35,020 bases of DNA from the NCBI RefSeq assembly GCF_000003815.2, contig NC_049995.1, positions 5,634,377 to 5,669,396 of the forward strand. Reading direction: 5' to 3'. A model generated the notes under the pieces. That model saw nothing but the letters and a program-made list of their open reading frames with translations. It had not been told where the DNA came from and did no database searches. Below, one piece after another: positions 11,961 through 22,200 of this stretch. Within the stretch, counting starts at the first letter, position 1. Every line of letters starts with the position of its first letter. This stretch comes from Branchiostoma floridae (Eukaryota; Chordata; Leptocardii; Amphioxiformes; Branchiostomatidae). The position numbers were made by a program, and so were the translations under genes.

Positions 11961-12804
11961 TCGGGACAGCACGGCTTTCATCATTCTGATTGAAACTAAG
12001 GAGAAGAAATTCTTAAACAGGCTTTACTAAGAGTTAACTTAAGAAGTCTCCTTACATTTCCACACATAGTTACTACAAAATAAGACAAGATTTATCAGAA
12101 TTGTGCTTGTAACTTTAGGTTTAAAACCAGTGATTTCCTTAAAATTAGCTTTCCTTAAAATTAGCTTTCCGTAAAATGTCAACATTTTTCATTACAACTA
12201 CATAAACAGATTAGTAACTTGTGAGAACTGCATTATTGACACAAAATGTTATGCGAAAAGATTTACACAATGATCTCTATCAAAAGTGCAAGTAATTCAA
12301 TATAATAACATTATCATTCAAGTACTAAATTCTGTTCAAAGAAACATTATGTAGAATGCCCATAAGTGCTATGACTTAAGATGATAGTCCGTCAAATCTC
12401 TTTCAAGTCTTGCCACCCACACACTTTGCAGGCCGCTTTTCTTAAACAGCCACGTTATAAGCTGTAGAATCAACGTTGTGCATTATGACTCCTGAGACCA
12501 CCACATGACATGATTCTGAATGAAGAATTACTTCACAGACACGGGCCACTGTACTGCTATCACTTAAACACTGCCTCTCACTTACACACACTCACTATCC
12601 GGTTTATCGTCTGTTGTGCCACTCTGAAGAATTTCTGTAGTGTCAATCCTTAGATCTTAGCCGGAATTCTTGCTAGGGCATTGCTGTTACAATGCTGTTT
12701 CCTAATTCATAATAACATGTACACCCACATTTTTGTATCATACCATTGAATAATAGGGTAGTTTTCTGTCCCTATCACCTTGGACAAACTAGCTGTATAT
12801 AGAC

Positions 12805-13008
12805 ATAACGCTGGTTCACTTTTATCTGCGGGGTAACCTATATCCGTTGTTTTAAAAACCCTGGTTTCAAATTGCAATATTTTCACAATTTTTCGGTGGA
12901 CCCAACATTTTCAAAATATTGCAGTTTGAAACCGCCGTCGACAGCCCTAAATACCTTTTTTTCCAAACAACGGATATAGGTTACCCCTCGAATAAAGGTG
13001 AACTAACG
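12805..13008. mobile_element. MITE family A, copy 5, with likely target duplication
   Basis: Ends ATAACGCTGGTTCACTTTTA and AATAAAGGTGAACTAACG. ATATAGAC occurs directly on both sides (12797-12804 and 13009-13016), an 8-bp duplication that would suit an hAT-type origin. The terminal bases are slightly diverged, so the exact end is uncertain. Confidence 0.65.
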
Positions 13009-13019
13009 ATATAGACTTC

Positions 13020-13870
13020 CAATTATTCCAGATCAAATTTGTGGCTGGAACAGTAACAACGCAGTGTTCGAATAAACAAAACTAATCCATACGACAAGTA
13101 AACAAACAAGTCGGTCTCAGTCCACTGACTCCGAAGACGCGTGATATCTGATTACTGTCGTGGAGAGTCGGCCCCGGGCGGGAAAACGAGACCGTCCTCC
13201 GTGAAGAGAGGTAAAACGCAGTGAAAAGGACTTAAACAACGTCCCACTCAGCGTTATCTCATTGTTCATGCTTGTCTGAGTATCCATGGTTGGTTTATCT
13301 TTGGGATTTGGCTTGCTTGAGCGAGCAGATATTCCAAAGGGAAGGAACCCACCCCCGATCTAAGCCACCCATAAATTCAGCCCAGAGACTTTCTCAACAA
13401 TCTTTGCAGCAACGCAAACCGACATAAAGACATTTCAGCTGAAATCAATAAATTTCCTGTTTTTTTATCTGACCGGTGAGCGTCGCTCGTGGCAGATTAT
13501 GGAGTAAGAGTCGGGTCGGACCGTAAATTTCACTGGCGCACATTCAGCCTCGCTCGAGTTTACGACACCCCGACGTTTCAGCAACGCTTTTCCCTGAGGG
13601 AGCAGCGCGCTCACTTATTCATGTTCACTCAAATGTCCTCTAGATCCAAGAAGTTGATTTCATGAGAGAGGACGTTTTCAATGTTACACAGGCGAGGGTT
13701 TTAGGGCGCTTCGTCTCGGGGCTTCTCGGTAAACCCGGCGTGGAGAATCCCGAGACGATGATGTCGTTCAGTCTGCCGCGGTGCGGACGGTAATCCCTCA
13801 CGGTAACAGCCTCCGCAGCGCGTTTACGGGGGATTTCAGATCCGCACTGGTCACGTAGAGGATTTGAAGC
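13020..13870. promoter_or_regulatory. GC-rich island in the minus-gene intron
   Basis: Raised CpG content with GGTAATCCCTCACGGTAAC and a repeated CGAGAC/GTCTCG theme. Nothing protein-like; candidate regulatory sequence. Confidence 0.2.
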
Positions 13871-15180
13871 TATCTGAGCTTGCTACTGATACATGTAAAT
13901 AAACGCTGCTCCCATTCTGACTGAATTTCAAGCAGAATATACCCCAGATCAACAACCAAGAGCCAGCTTAGCTAAAATCATCTATCTGTGGTGCATTTTG
14001 AGAGAATGACAATCAGTTCCTTTGACGAGGACTTAATCAAAGCATCACTTAACATCACAGACGCAAGAATTTCTTATCGGAAAATTCAACCTCCAGTTGT
14101 TGAGTTACTCGAGGCCGGGGAGAACATTCCTAAGGACTCCGCGCTATCTGTGAGAGGACTATATCCGATCTTCATGAAGCAATCCCCGAGGTGTACTTAT
14201 CACAGAAAACCCTGCCTATGGGTACATCATATCAATTTCCTTGTGAGAGTGTGCGTTAGTTCACGTTGCTACTCTTGGGGGGCCCAAAACAAGGAGAGGA
14301 AGAGATTAAAGTAAGAGGGAGGTTTAGCTATCCCTGCCAAGCTACTAAGAGATAAACTATAATATGTATAAACCAACAGGATATAAAAAACAAAAAAGCT
14401 TTTCTTAATTGTTAGTCTTAAACGACTACTACTACTAGTAATATTAATCAGTACAACAATGAAGTATATGTCTGCAAAAACATGTAAATTCTCCAGTTTC
14501 TAATTCTATTTGCTGCATGAAACATTATATACACACATGAATTGTTAGTGAAATATTATACACACTTAAACAAAAGGAATGTCATATACTACAGTAGTGG
14601 AGTACCAGCTGAAAATTAATTGTTGACTTGGCCGTGCAGAAATGTATGAAATGTTGCGGAATCAGTTTCAAAGCCTACCGAAATATCCACAATTTTCCAC
14701 GTAATTAAGTCCCCTTCACACTTAATTACTGAAATTGTGAGAGTCACTTTCACCCTTTATAAGGCTGTGGGCATAGATCTACATTCGAAGACAAAACTTA
14801 TGGCTCAAGCGACAAGTATTAACACAGTTAATTTTGAAAAAAAAAAAAAAACATCTGAAGACTGCTGGATAAAAATTATTATCGTTATACAAAACAACAT
14901 TCTTGGGTTGCTAGCTTTGGCTTTCAATTCAATTTGTGGATTCAAGTGTAATAAATTAACTTCTCTTGAACAATTACTTTCAATTCGCTGGATTTGCTTG
15001 CATTTAATTCCTAGCCAGACGACTACACAGTTTACGAGTTTGGATAGACTAAACACATCAAATCCTCATTTATTTTCCTCGATGAATTGTGTAACAGACA
15101 AAATATTTGTACTTTAAACTGGACGTAATTGCGGTCCTAAGCAAAGAGAGTCATCTTACACAGGTACATGTATCGTATTC
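13871..15180. other. AT-rich intron segment, nothing recognised
   Basis: An open frame of 108 codons at 13988-14314 lacks splice context or any family motif. The rest is AT-rich. Confidence 0.3.
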
Positions 15181-15186
15181 CGAGCA

Positions 15187-15205
15187 CACACACACACACA
15201 CACAT
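15187..15205. repeat. (CA)n microsatellite
   Basis: About nine uninterrupted CA units within the minus-gene intron, close to the promoter island. Confidence 0.8.
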
Positions 15206-15572
15206 GCACACAGCACAAAAGTTTGATGGTTCCCCACCTGTCTGAATGGACTGATAAGCCACGACAGCGTCAGGTGTGAGCCCGACACGACACCTTAAGT
15301 AGGCGTGTGGCACCCAGACAGAAACACCTTAACAGCTGACACGGAATCCACAACATAAAGCCAATCTAGGGATCACAAATTGCTGCACACATACAGCAAT
15401 TCTGCAAATCCCAAGGGAGCAGTTAAAGTAGAACACACCTCCCTATTGTTCTATCGTGTCGCACCTGCGGTCAGGTAGAAAGGAGGACCCTTAAGAGACA
15501 CCAATCCGCCCACCTGGTTAGAGCTCCGCTTACCTGGCTAAGCCTGGGCGGTGTTGGCGGCTGTAGGATTAC

Positions 15573-15772
15573 CGAACGCGGTGGAAATCTGGCAGGAAGG
15601 GTGTAAAATCGGCGGGATCCATGAGGGAAGGAGGCTGCTGTGCGGGCGGGCGGCTCAGCTTGGACTGCCGAGCTCCGGCCTCGCGTTGATCTGATAAGGA
15701 TGAGGGATTACCGACCGCATCGCCAGGTGAACCCGCCGTCTCCGTCCGCCACGCGAACAAGTCCGCTCTCAA
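15573..15772 (-). other. Probable 5' exon of a minus-strand transcript
   Basis: The minus strand reads an open frame of 67 codons ending near MDPADFTPFLPDFHRV, with a plausible donor GTAATC (GT at 15572-15571). It lies in a CpG-rich island directly opposite the TM9SF1 start. If spliced straight to the acceptor at 1968, the frame would stop after about ten more codons, out of frame with the ATG at 1957. It would then be 5' UTR of that gene, or coding in a separate transcript. The upper boundary is not determined. Confidence 0.35.
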
Positions 15773-15846
15773 AATCCAGCCCGAAACCTCACCGAATCCC
15801 CCGCAAACTTTCTACAAAGTTTCCCCAGAAGTTGAGTCAAGCATTT

Positions 15847-15966
15847 TGGATTAATCCACGCGATTAACACCTCCGTTAATCCTTTCTTAATCCCGCGGGT
15901 GTCAAGTGAAAATGGTCAATCATTAATCAAGCGGTGATTCGGCCCAGGATTAGTGGATGGATTAGG
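15847..15966. promoter_or_regulatory. Cluster of eight GATTA/TAATC homeodomain-type sites
   Basis: Within about 120 bp: GGATTAATCC (two overlapping sites), GCGATTAAC, GTTAATCC, CTTAATCCC, ATTAATCA, AGGATTAG and GGATTAGG. TAATCC is the preferred core of K50 homeodomains such as Otx, Pitx and Goosecoid. Function is inferred only from density and from the position in the promoter island. Confidence 0.4.
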
Positions 15967-15977
15967 GGATGACTTCT

Positions 15978-15987
15978 TCTCGCGAGA
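15978..15987. promoter_or_regulatory. TCTCGCGAGA palindromic promoter element
   Basis: Exact 10-bp palindrome about 195 bp upstream of the TM9SF1 ATG. In vertebrates this motif is bound by BANP and is enriched near transcription starts of CpG-island promoters. Confidence 0.6.
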
Positions 15988-16182
15988 TTTTAGAGTCCGA
16001 GGTGACCACCCTTAACGTAAACACCCTCTCACACCTTAAGACGTACCATCTTACCGAACTTAAGACAAAGAAGAGCCTAGATTTTCTTAAGGGTTGTGTT
16101 TTCACGGAAGGGAAGAAAGGTTTTGTCCACTTTTAGATTTAAATCTCCCCCGCGAGATTTGGCGAGATCTCGAATTTCCAAC

Positions 16183-16260
16183 ATGGCGGCGCTCCTGGCT
16201 ACTTTGCTGCTTCTCGGAGTTCAAGGCTCCTTAGGAAAGACTTACGAAGACGGAGAAAAG
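16183..16260 (+). CDS. TM9SF1: TM9SF1 exon 1 (signal peptide)
   Basis: Twenty-six codons starting [18 protein letters not shown], a typical cleavable signal peptide, followed by KTYEDGEK. The donor GTAAGA follows at 16261 in phase 0. The ATG lies in AACATGG. The reading frame stays open upstream to an ATG at 16096, but that extension is basic and has no family counterpart that I know. Confidence 0.85.
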
Positions 16261-19200
16261 GTAAGACGCGAGAAATAAGACGCCAAGACGTTAAGGAAGC
16301 TTTCTAGAAAGCTTGGAGAAAATCTGAAGCTAATAGCTCGTTTCAGAGAGGAAAGGTCGCAGGTAAAAAACCGGCTCTGCAACTCTCGACATATCGACCA
16401 ATGATTTTTCCTTCCACGTCAGAGCAAAACAAAACGCCTAAAATAATTTATGGGTAACAAAATTACAATTTTACATGCATATTTCAGTCAGGAGTAAAAT
16501 TTAGGATCTGTTTATGGATTATGAGATATTGCCACGTCGATTCTTGTGACTGTGGCCTTGAAAAATAAGGCAGACGTAAATAATTTGTGTTATTTGTACC
16601 ACAGTGCATGGGGATATCGGTAATTATCTGAACCGTATCGGAAATACATCGTCTCTAATAACTGGAAATGTATCGGAAAACTGTACGTATTGTCACCATA
16701 GTTTGTGTTCATGTGGAACTGCGTCGGAACTGTGTCGGCCACTTAACGTTTTCCGATACAGCAACGATGACCTTCCGATGGGAAAACAATATCCAACATA
16801 AATCCGATGGTTTTCCACGAAATTTATCGGTATCACATCGGTTTCTTTTTCCCACAGATTTCCGATGGCGGTCGCCAAGGCAACAAGTAACAGACATGGC
16901 AGATGGGATTTCCCCGCTTGGATGTGGCCATGGCAACGCCGCTGAGTGACGTGTAGCCTCTTTATTGGTTACCATGGCTACTGAATGATTGACATACGAA
17001 GCAACCACGTGATCCGTTCCATTATATAGTGTGGAGTGGCGTATCCACATTTCTACGTGCTAAATGTTATAGAATGAAAGCAGAGTTTGTTTTCTCAGCG
17101 GTAGCGTTAAAGAATATGAATAAATAAAGAAAAGGGAAACTTCAGACGATCACTTTGAAACCAGAAAGTGTGGGTTCGAGCCCTTGGTGCGACATTATTT
17201 TGAAGGGCAAAATATATTGTTACCATTTTGTTGGGGTAGAAAAACAAAACGAATTCCGAAGTCCCAACTTCCTTTGGAAACACTTTCAAGATTCAATGTC
17301 AAGATTCCAACCACCCACAGGGCAGACATCACGCTTCGGCTTTTCTTCATCAGCGTGAATGCCTTCTGACGCCGTGCGCCAGATGGTACGGGTTCTGTGG
17401 TTCCTAAATGTCAGCATCTTGAAAAGTGCCGACCTGATATGAGTTGTATATACAATTCATGCAAAAAGTTGTCTATGCTTGCATACTTCAGAATGTGGTT
17501 CTTAAAGTGGGCAAATTATATCTATTTCACAAAGCTGTACATAAAGAAACTGATTTTAGTGATTTGGACAAGAACAATTGCGTATATTTCATCGTGCGCC
17601 AAACCCATTCACAAAACATGTTTATTATCAGAGCAATTCAATAAATAAAAACATTTCATAAATTATGTTAATAAGGTCCCGAGCACAAGTTGGTGTCAAC
17701 ACCACTCATGCATATAGTTGTCTACGCTTGCGTACTTTGTATGTGGTTATTGAAATAAAAACATTACATCTTTTTCACAAAACTGTATAAAAAGAAACTG
17801 ATTTAAGTGATTTTGACAATAACAATTGCGTATATTTCATCGTACGCCAAACCCGTTCACAAAACATGTTTATTATCAGAGTAATTCAATAAATAAAAAC
17901 ATTTCATAAATTATGTTAATAAGATCCAGTTTATGAGCGTTTTCTCTTGCCGAGCCGTCAACCCAGTTGCTTATCATAGATAGACGGACAGAAAATGAAT
18001 ACCGTACTTTCTCGATTAAAGTACCTTTGTTTGGGAAATAAAAATCGTTTCTGACTGATCTGTAATGGACCTCCTGCCTTCAACTTGTTAAAATAAATAA
18101 ATCAGACAACAGTTCAGCCTTGGTTTCTTGCATGGAATATTTTGGCACCGCTTACGCTAGTTAATGTCTTGTCACTGTCCACGGGCGCGGCTGGTGGACA
18201 AACGTAATTCATTTGTGCATGAGCTAGTCCCTCTTTGAGATTTGTCTCGGTGATTGGTTGCCACAAATTTTCGTTTTACCAGCGCCGGTTCTACATTTGG
18301 AACTGCAAGTCTCTCTTTTAGTCTTATAGAAAAACAACACGTCTTTTGTGAGTTATGTTTCGGAGTTCGCCACGAAACGCCTGTGACAGAACCTCGTTTA
18401 TACGTGACAAGTATCAGGTTATTTTTGCTGTCAGTTTTCGCTGATTGCCTGTCAAAAATGATTGAATTTTCAGGCAGTCCGGCGCCGGCGGCACGATCTT
18501 CAAAAGGCCAAGATCTGTCAATCAAGACTACGCACCGTGGGAAAGTGTTCATTTGTAGTGGCCATCTCGGAGCTGCTGTTTGCTGATGTAGTATCAAATC
18601 TCATAATCTATAGTTCAGTTTTATCCAGATCCCAGACGATCCTCGCTATTTTTGTTACAGCCCTCAAATTTCAATCAAATATTTGGCTATATCAATTGCA
18701 ATTTGAAGAGTTGTACTCACAGAAAAAATGTGCCGCTAACATGCGTGTTTGTTTACACTTGAGGTACGTGCGGGTCCAACCTTTAGCTTGCGTTGTTCTT
18801 TATATCTTACCGTATTTTTCTGTGTTCCGTTGATACATATAAAAAATGCCGACACAGTTTTTGTAACATCGGATTTTATTGCTAACTTTTTGCACTGCTT
18901 TACAACCATATCTTTATGTGGGTAAATAACTCCAACTAAGTAAGTCACAGTTCTGTGAGCTGTTGTTAATCGCACGGCCGCGGTAACCGCGGTAAGAATT
19001 TATGTACATGTACAACGTATCTCTTGCGGAAACCTTGTGGCGTCTTCCATACAATTTCTGCGGATGATTTCGGGACGTCCAGAAGTTTTTTTAACTTTAC
19101 GTATCCTAACTTCTGTGGAAGATTGCACGACGTACTAGTATTGCGGAAGATTACGGGACGGTCTACTAGCGGAAGAACCGGAACGTCTGCAGAAACTTGA

Positions 19201-22200
19201 AGCGCATTTCGTGGCCGTTACTGATGACACATATACGATCGTATTCTTTTATAAAAGCACTTATGTCATCCTCTTGCGTCAAAATATCTTCATGGATTTC
19301 ATGGACCCATTTCGACGCACAGTATTTTAAACTACGATGATTCTGAAAGATTGTTCCGATAGTGCACGTGGTTGTCTGGTTGATCCTTTGATCTGTCTTG
19401 TACTATTACGGTCCGGCAAATGCTTGACTTTGTCTTTTTTATCAAGTGATAATATCCATATCTTGTTAATAAACTATAGTCTGTGTAAACTGTCTTTGGC
19501 TGAGTTCATGTTAACTTTCGAAACGTGTTAGTTCCAGGATTAGTGTTAGTATTAGAGAGTTAGTGTTTAAGAGACAAAACGAACTTTTGAGAAAAACAGT
19601 GAAACAAATGAACACGAAATCAAACTCAACGGGAACAAAACGGATAAATCAATAGACAATTTAAGATAAATCGGTTCTTCCGTGACAGCACATCTCCATC
19701 CTCAAACTTTGACGGTATTGACGAACCTGGAGAACGGGAATACACGACATTAGTCATGATCAACATAATGCACTGGTCAACTAGCCACCGAAAGTGACAG
19801 TGGTTAAAAAAGCGGGCACCGTAAAATTATCAATTTCCCTGGTTTAAAAAAAATGTAACGTTAAAAGAAATATGTATGGTAATCAACAAAACAGTATCAA
19901 CTCTGTAGCTCGTTTACTGATATCGAGATATTCCTACATTATCCTGTTAATCGGGGCCTGACGCCTATCATGACCTCAAGTGACCTCCAGTCGGTGCGTG
20001 AAAACCGACACATTTCCGACATCTATCGGGCACGTATCGGAAGGCTGACGGGATCCGCGGGAAAACAATGGGCGGGCGCCATTGATTTGGCCTGATTTCT
20101 GGATTTCTGTCGGATCCAACGTCGGAAAATCTGAATGTGAAAATCCGACATAAATCTTACATAATTACGTTACCAACCCGTTAACAACCCGACTTCCCCG
20201 TGCACTGTGTACCCCCCTCCCCCTAAAATTCAACCAACATTATGCTTATATTGTCTTCAAATTTTTGCATTTAGGTTGCATGTCTCCAAATTCAGTGATT
20301 ATTTTCTAAATCTTAAATTACCCTGTAATGCTTGAATCCTAGGTGTCGGATCCTAAAGGTAACTTTTTTATCGTCACAAATTATTGGTCAATTAAAATCA
20401 ATGAAATCAGACAACTGTATAACCATCAAATGCCGATTTAGTTTATTTTCGGAAACTGCTATGAAAATTAGACATTGTGTCAAAAATAACTTTAATAAGC
20501 CAGATCTCTGGATACCCATTCTCCAGTCTTCAATAGAACGAAGTGCCATGTTTATATTTTCTGCATGAAAATGTTGTATATGAAAAATTAAAAGATTAAG
20601 AATATGTTAGATTCAGAAAACGTGCAGTAAAATGTGAATTTGTATGGTAACCGTTCTATTTTCTGGATTGGTTTGAACAGGAGGAGGAACTTAGCTTAAG
20701 CAAATTATTAGTTTGCAGTGTATAGCAAGTTGTGCCTGATTCTTTTAGCTTTTATGAAACCGAATAAAGAGACTTTTTTCACACAAACATTGCTTAATTC
20801 CACCAATGTTTTGGTGTCAACCATCTGTCACCTTCTTCAGGGCAATTCTGACAAGTTCACATTGTACTTCAGTACTATAACGTTAGGTGTCACCACTTAC
20901 AGTTACAAATACATTATGAAAGTAAAGCATTTACATATGTACAGTGAATTATTATGCATATTTTTTACAATGTGGTCAGGGTTGGACAAGTCCACTAGCC
21001 CAATTGTTCTGGGCAAGTGAAAGTGCTAAAATTGGGCAGGCAAATTTCTTACCTTTCCATGAGTGAGATTTATTTCAGACTTGTTACTTTCCACAGTCAT
21101 GGCATCAAGCATTGATTAACATTGAAAAAATTGATAAAGGAATTCCATTGATGGAAGTGAAAATGCAAAACTGTCATTTATATTAGATTTCAGGAAAGGG
21201 AAAAGTTGGTTGAGGCAAGTGAATTTTTTATGCACGGCGTACCTGCCCGATACTGGACGAGTGATTTTTGGAAAACTTGTCCAACCTTGGCAGTCCCAAA
21301 TGTATTGGAGCGATAGATAAAAGAAAAAGATTCATGGGTCTTAGTGGCAAGCGTGCAGATGTTGACACACTGGTGCACCAAATCGTTGGTGTTTTTAGCA
21401 CCTGTAGACAAAACGTGAGGCTCGGTGGGCGTCACTCCACCGTGATGGAGGCAGGGGCATGGCGAGTATCGAACTCAGGACCTACTGGTTCTGATTCCAA
21501 CGCTCTAGCCGTTGCACCACACAGACACCCCAGACAGGCTGAGACAGCAATACATACAAATAATAATAACTAATAAGTCAATTAACACAAGTAATACTGG
21601 TTCAACAGTTCTTTTGGTTGTGTAAAAAGAGTCTCGTATTCAGTGACATACATGTACAAACCTGATGAAACAATTTGCGGAGACTTTTATGGTACTGTTA
21701 CTGTAATAACTTTTACTTTCTTCCACAGGTGACCCTGTATGTGAACAAAGTGGGACCTTACTTCAACCCACATGAGACATACAACTACTATGAGCTGCCA
21801 CTCTGCAGGCCTGAGAAGGTAAGTTGATGAACTTTAGACCAATCCAATTTGTAATTTTTTGCTTCTTGGATTTTATTTCAGAAAAATGTGGAGTTTGTAC
21901 ATAATAATTCATCCGGCTTTACACCGGTGAGGCACAGTCCAAAGCACAAGTTTTGTACTCTTGCCAAAATGGTTATGTTTTGGGTCCATGTGTCTGTGCA
22001 AGTTACATGAATGTGTCTGTGTGCAAGTTACGAGAGAAACTGGATAAGATTTGGAAACGGTAAGACATTTCAGATAACATCCACTGTCTTTTGTCTGTGA
22101 CTATGATTATCCAGTTGCTTCTTACTGTTACATAGTACTATTAGTATTACTTTGCATATCAGGGCTTGAAATACCACCTGCATATGCATGTTAGTGCAGG

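Larger units (their letters stand above)
1969..15572 (-). other. Inferred long first intron of the minus-strand gene
   Basis: About 13.6 kb without a supported coding exon. It holds several MITEs, a tandem array at 10.6-11.75 kb and a set of GC-rich islands listed separately. Segments 2050-2858, 9449-10600 and 12000-12800 show nothing beyond AT-rich unique-looking sequence. Confidence 0.35.
15773..16182. promoter_or_regulatory. Putative divergent CpG-rich promoter between the two genes
   Basis: About 400 bp separate the inferred minus-strand first exon from the TM9SF1 ATG. No TATA box is seen. The interval holds a perfect TCTCGCGAGA palindrome (15978-15987), CGCGAGAT near 16150, GCGAGATCTCG near 16162-16172, and a GATTA/TAATC cluster at 15847-15966. 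CpG density is well above that of flanking introns. The TCTCGCGAGA element is known from bidirectional housekeeping promoters of vertebrates; the promoter call here is inference. Confidence 0.55.
16600..20209. mobile_element. CACTA/EnSpm-like non-autonomous element in TM9SF1 intron 1
   Basis: Left terminus CACAGTGCATGGGGATATCG and right terminus reading inward CACAGTGCACGGGGAAGTCG; 18 of the first 21 bases match. TAC flanks both ends (16597-16599 and 20210-20212), a 3-bp duplication as CACTA elements make. Both subterminal zones (16610-16870, 19985-20155) are packed with TCGGA/TCCGA motifs, like CACTA subterminal repeats. The 3610-bp interior has no recognisable transposase; the longest frame is 141 codons (18597-18172, minus), unrecognised. 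Boundaries are seen; the superfamily is inferred. Confidence 0.6.

Noticed and set aside
13988-14314. 108-codon plus-strand open frame
   Set aside because: No splice context, signal, domain or repeat; AT-rich intron where such frames occur by chance.
15573-15772. MDPADFTPF... frame as coding exon 1 of the minus-strand gene
   Set aside because: Direct splicing to 1968 gives an early stop, out of frame with the supported ATG at 1957; kept only as a probable 5' exon.
16096-16182. Upstream in-frame ATG extending TM9SF1 by 29 codons
   Set aside because: It would bury the signal peptide, and the added basic peptide has no family counterpart; ATG 16183 has a better context.
17160-17205. GTGGGTTCGAGCCC as a tRNA B box
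   Set aside because: No convincing A box upstream and no cloverleaf; probably chance inside the CACTA-like element.
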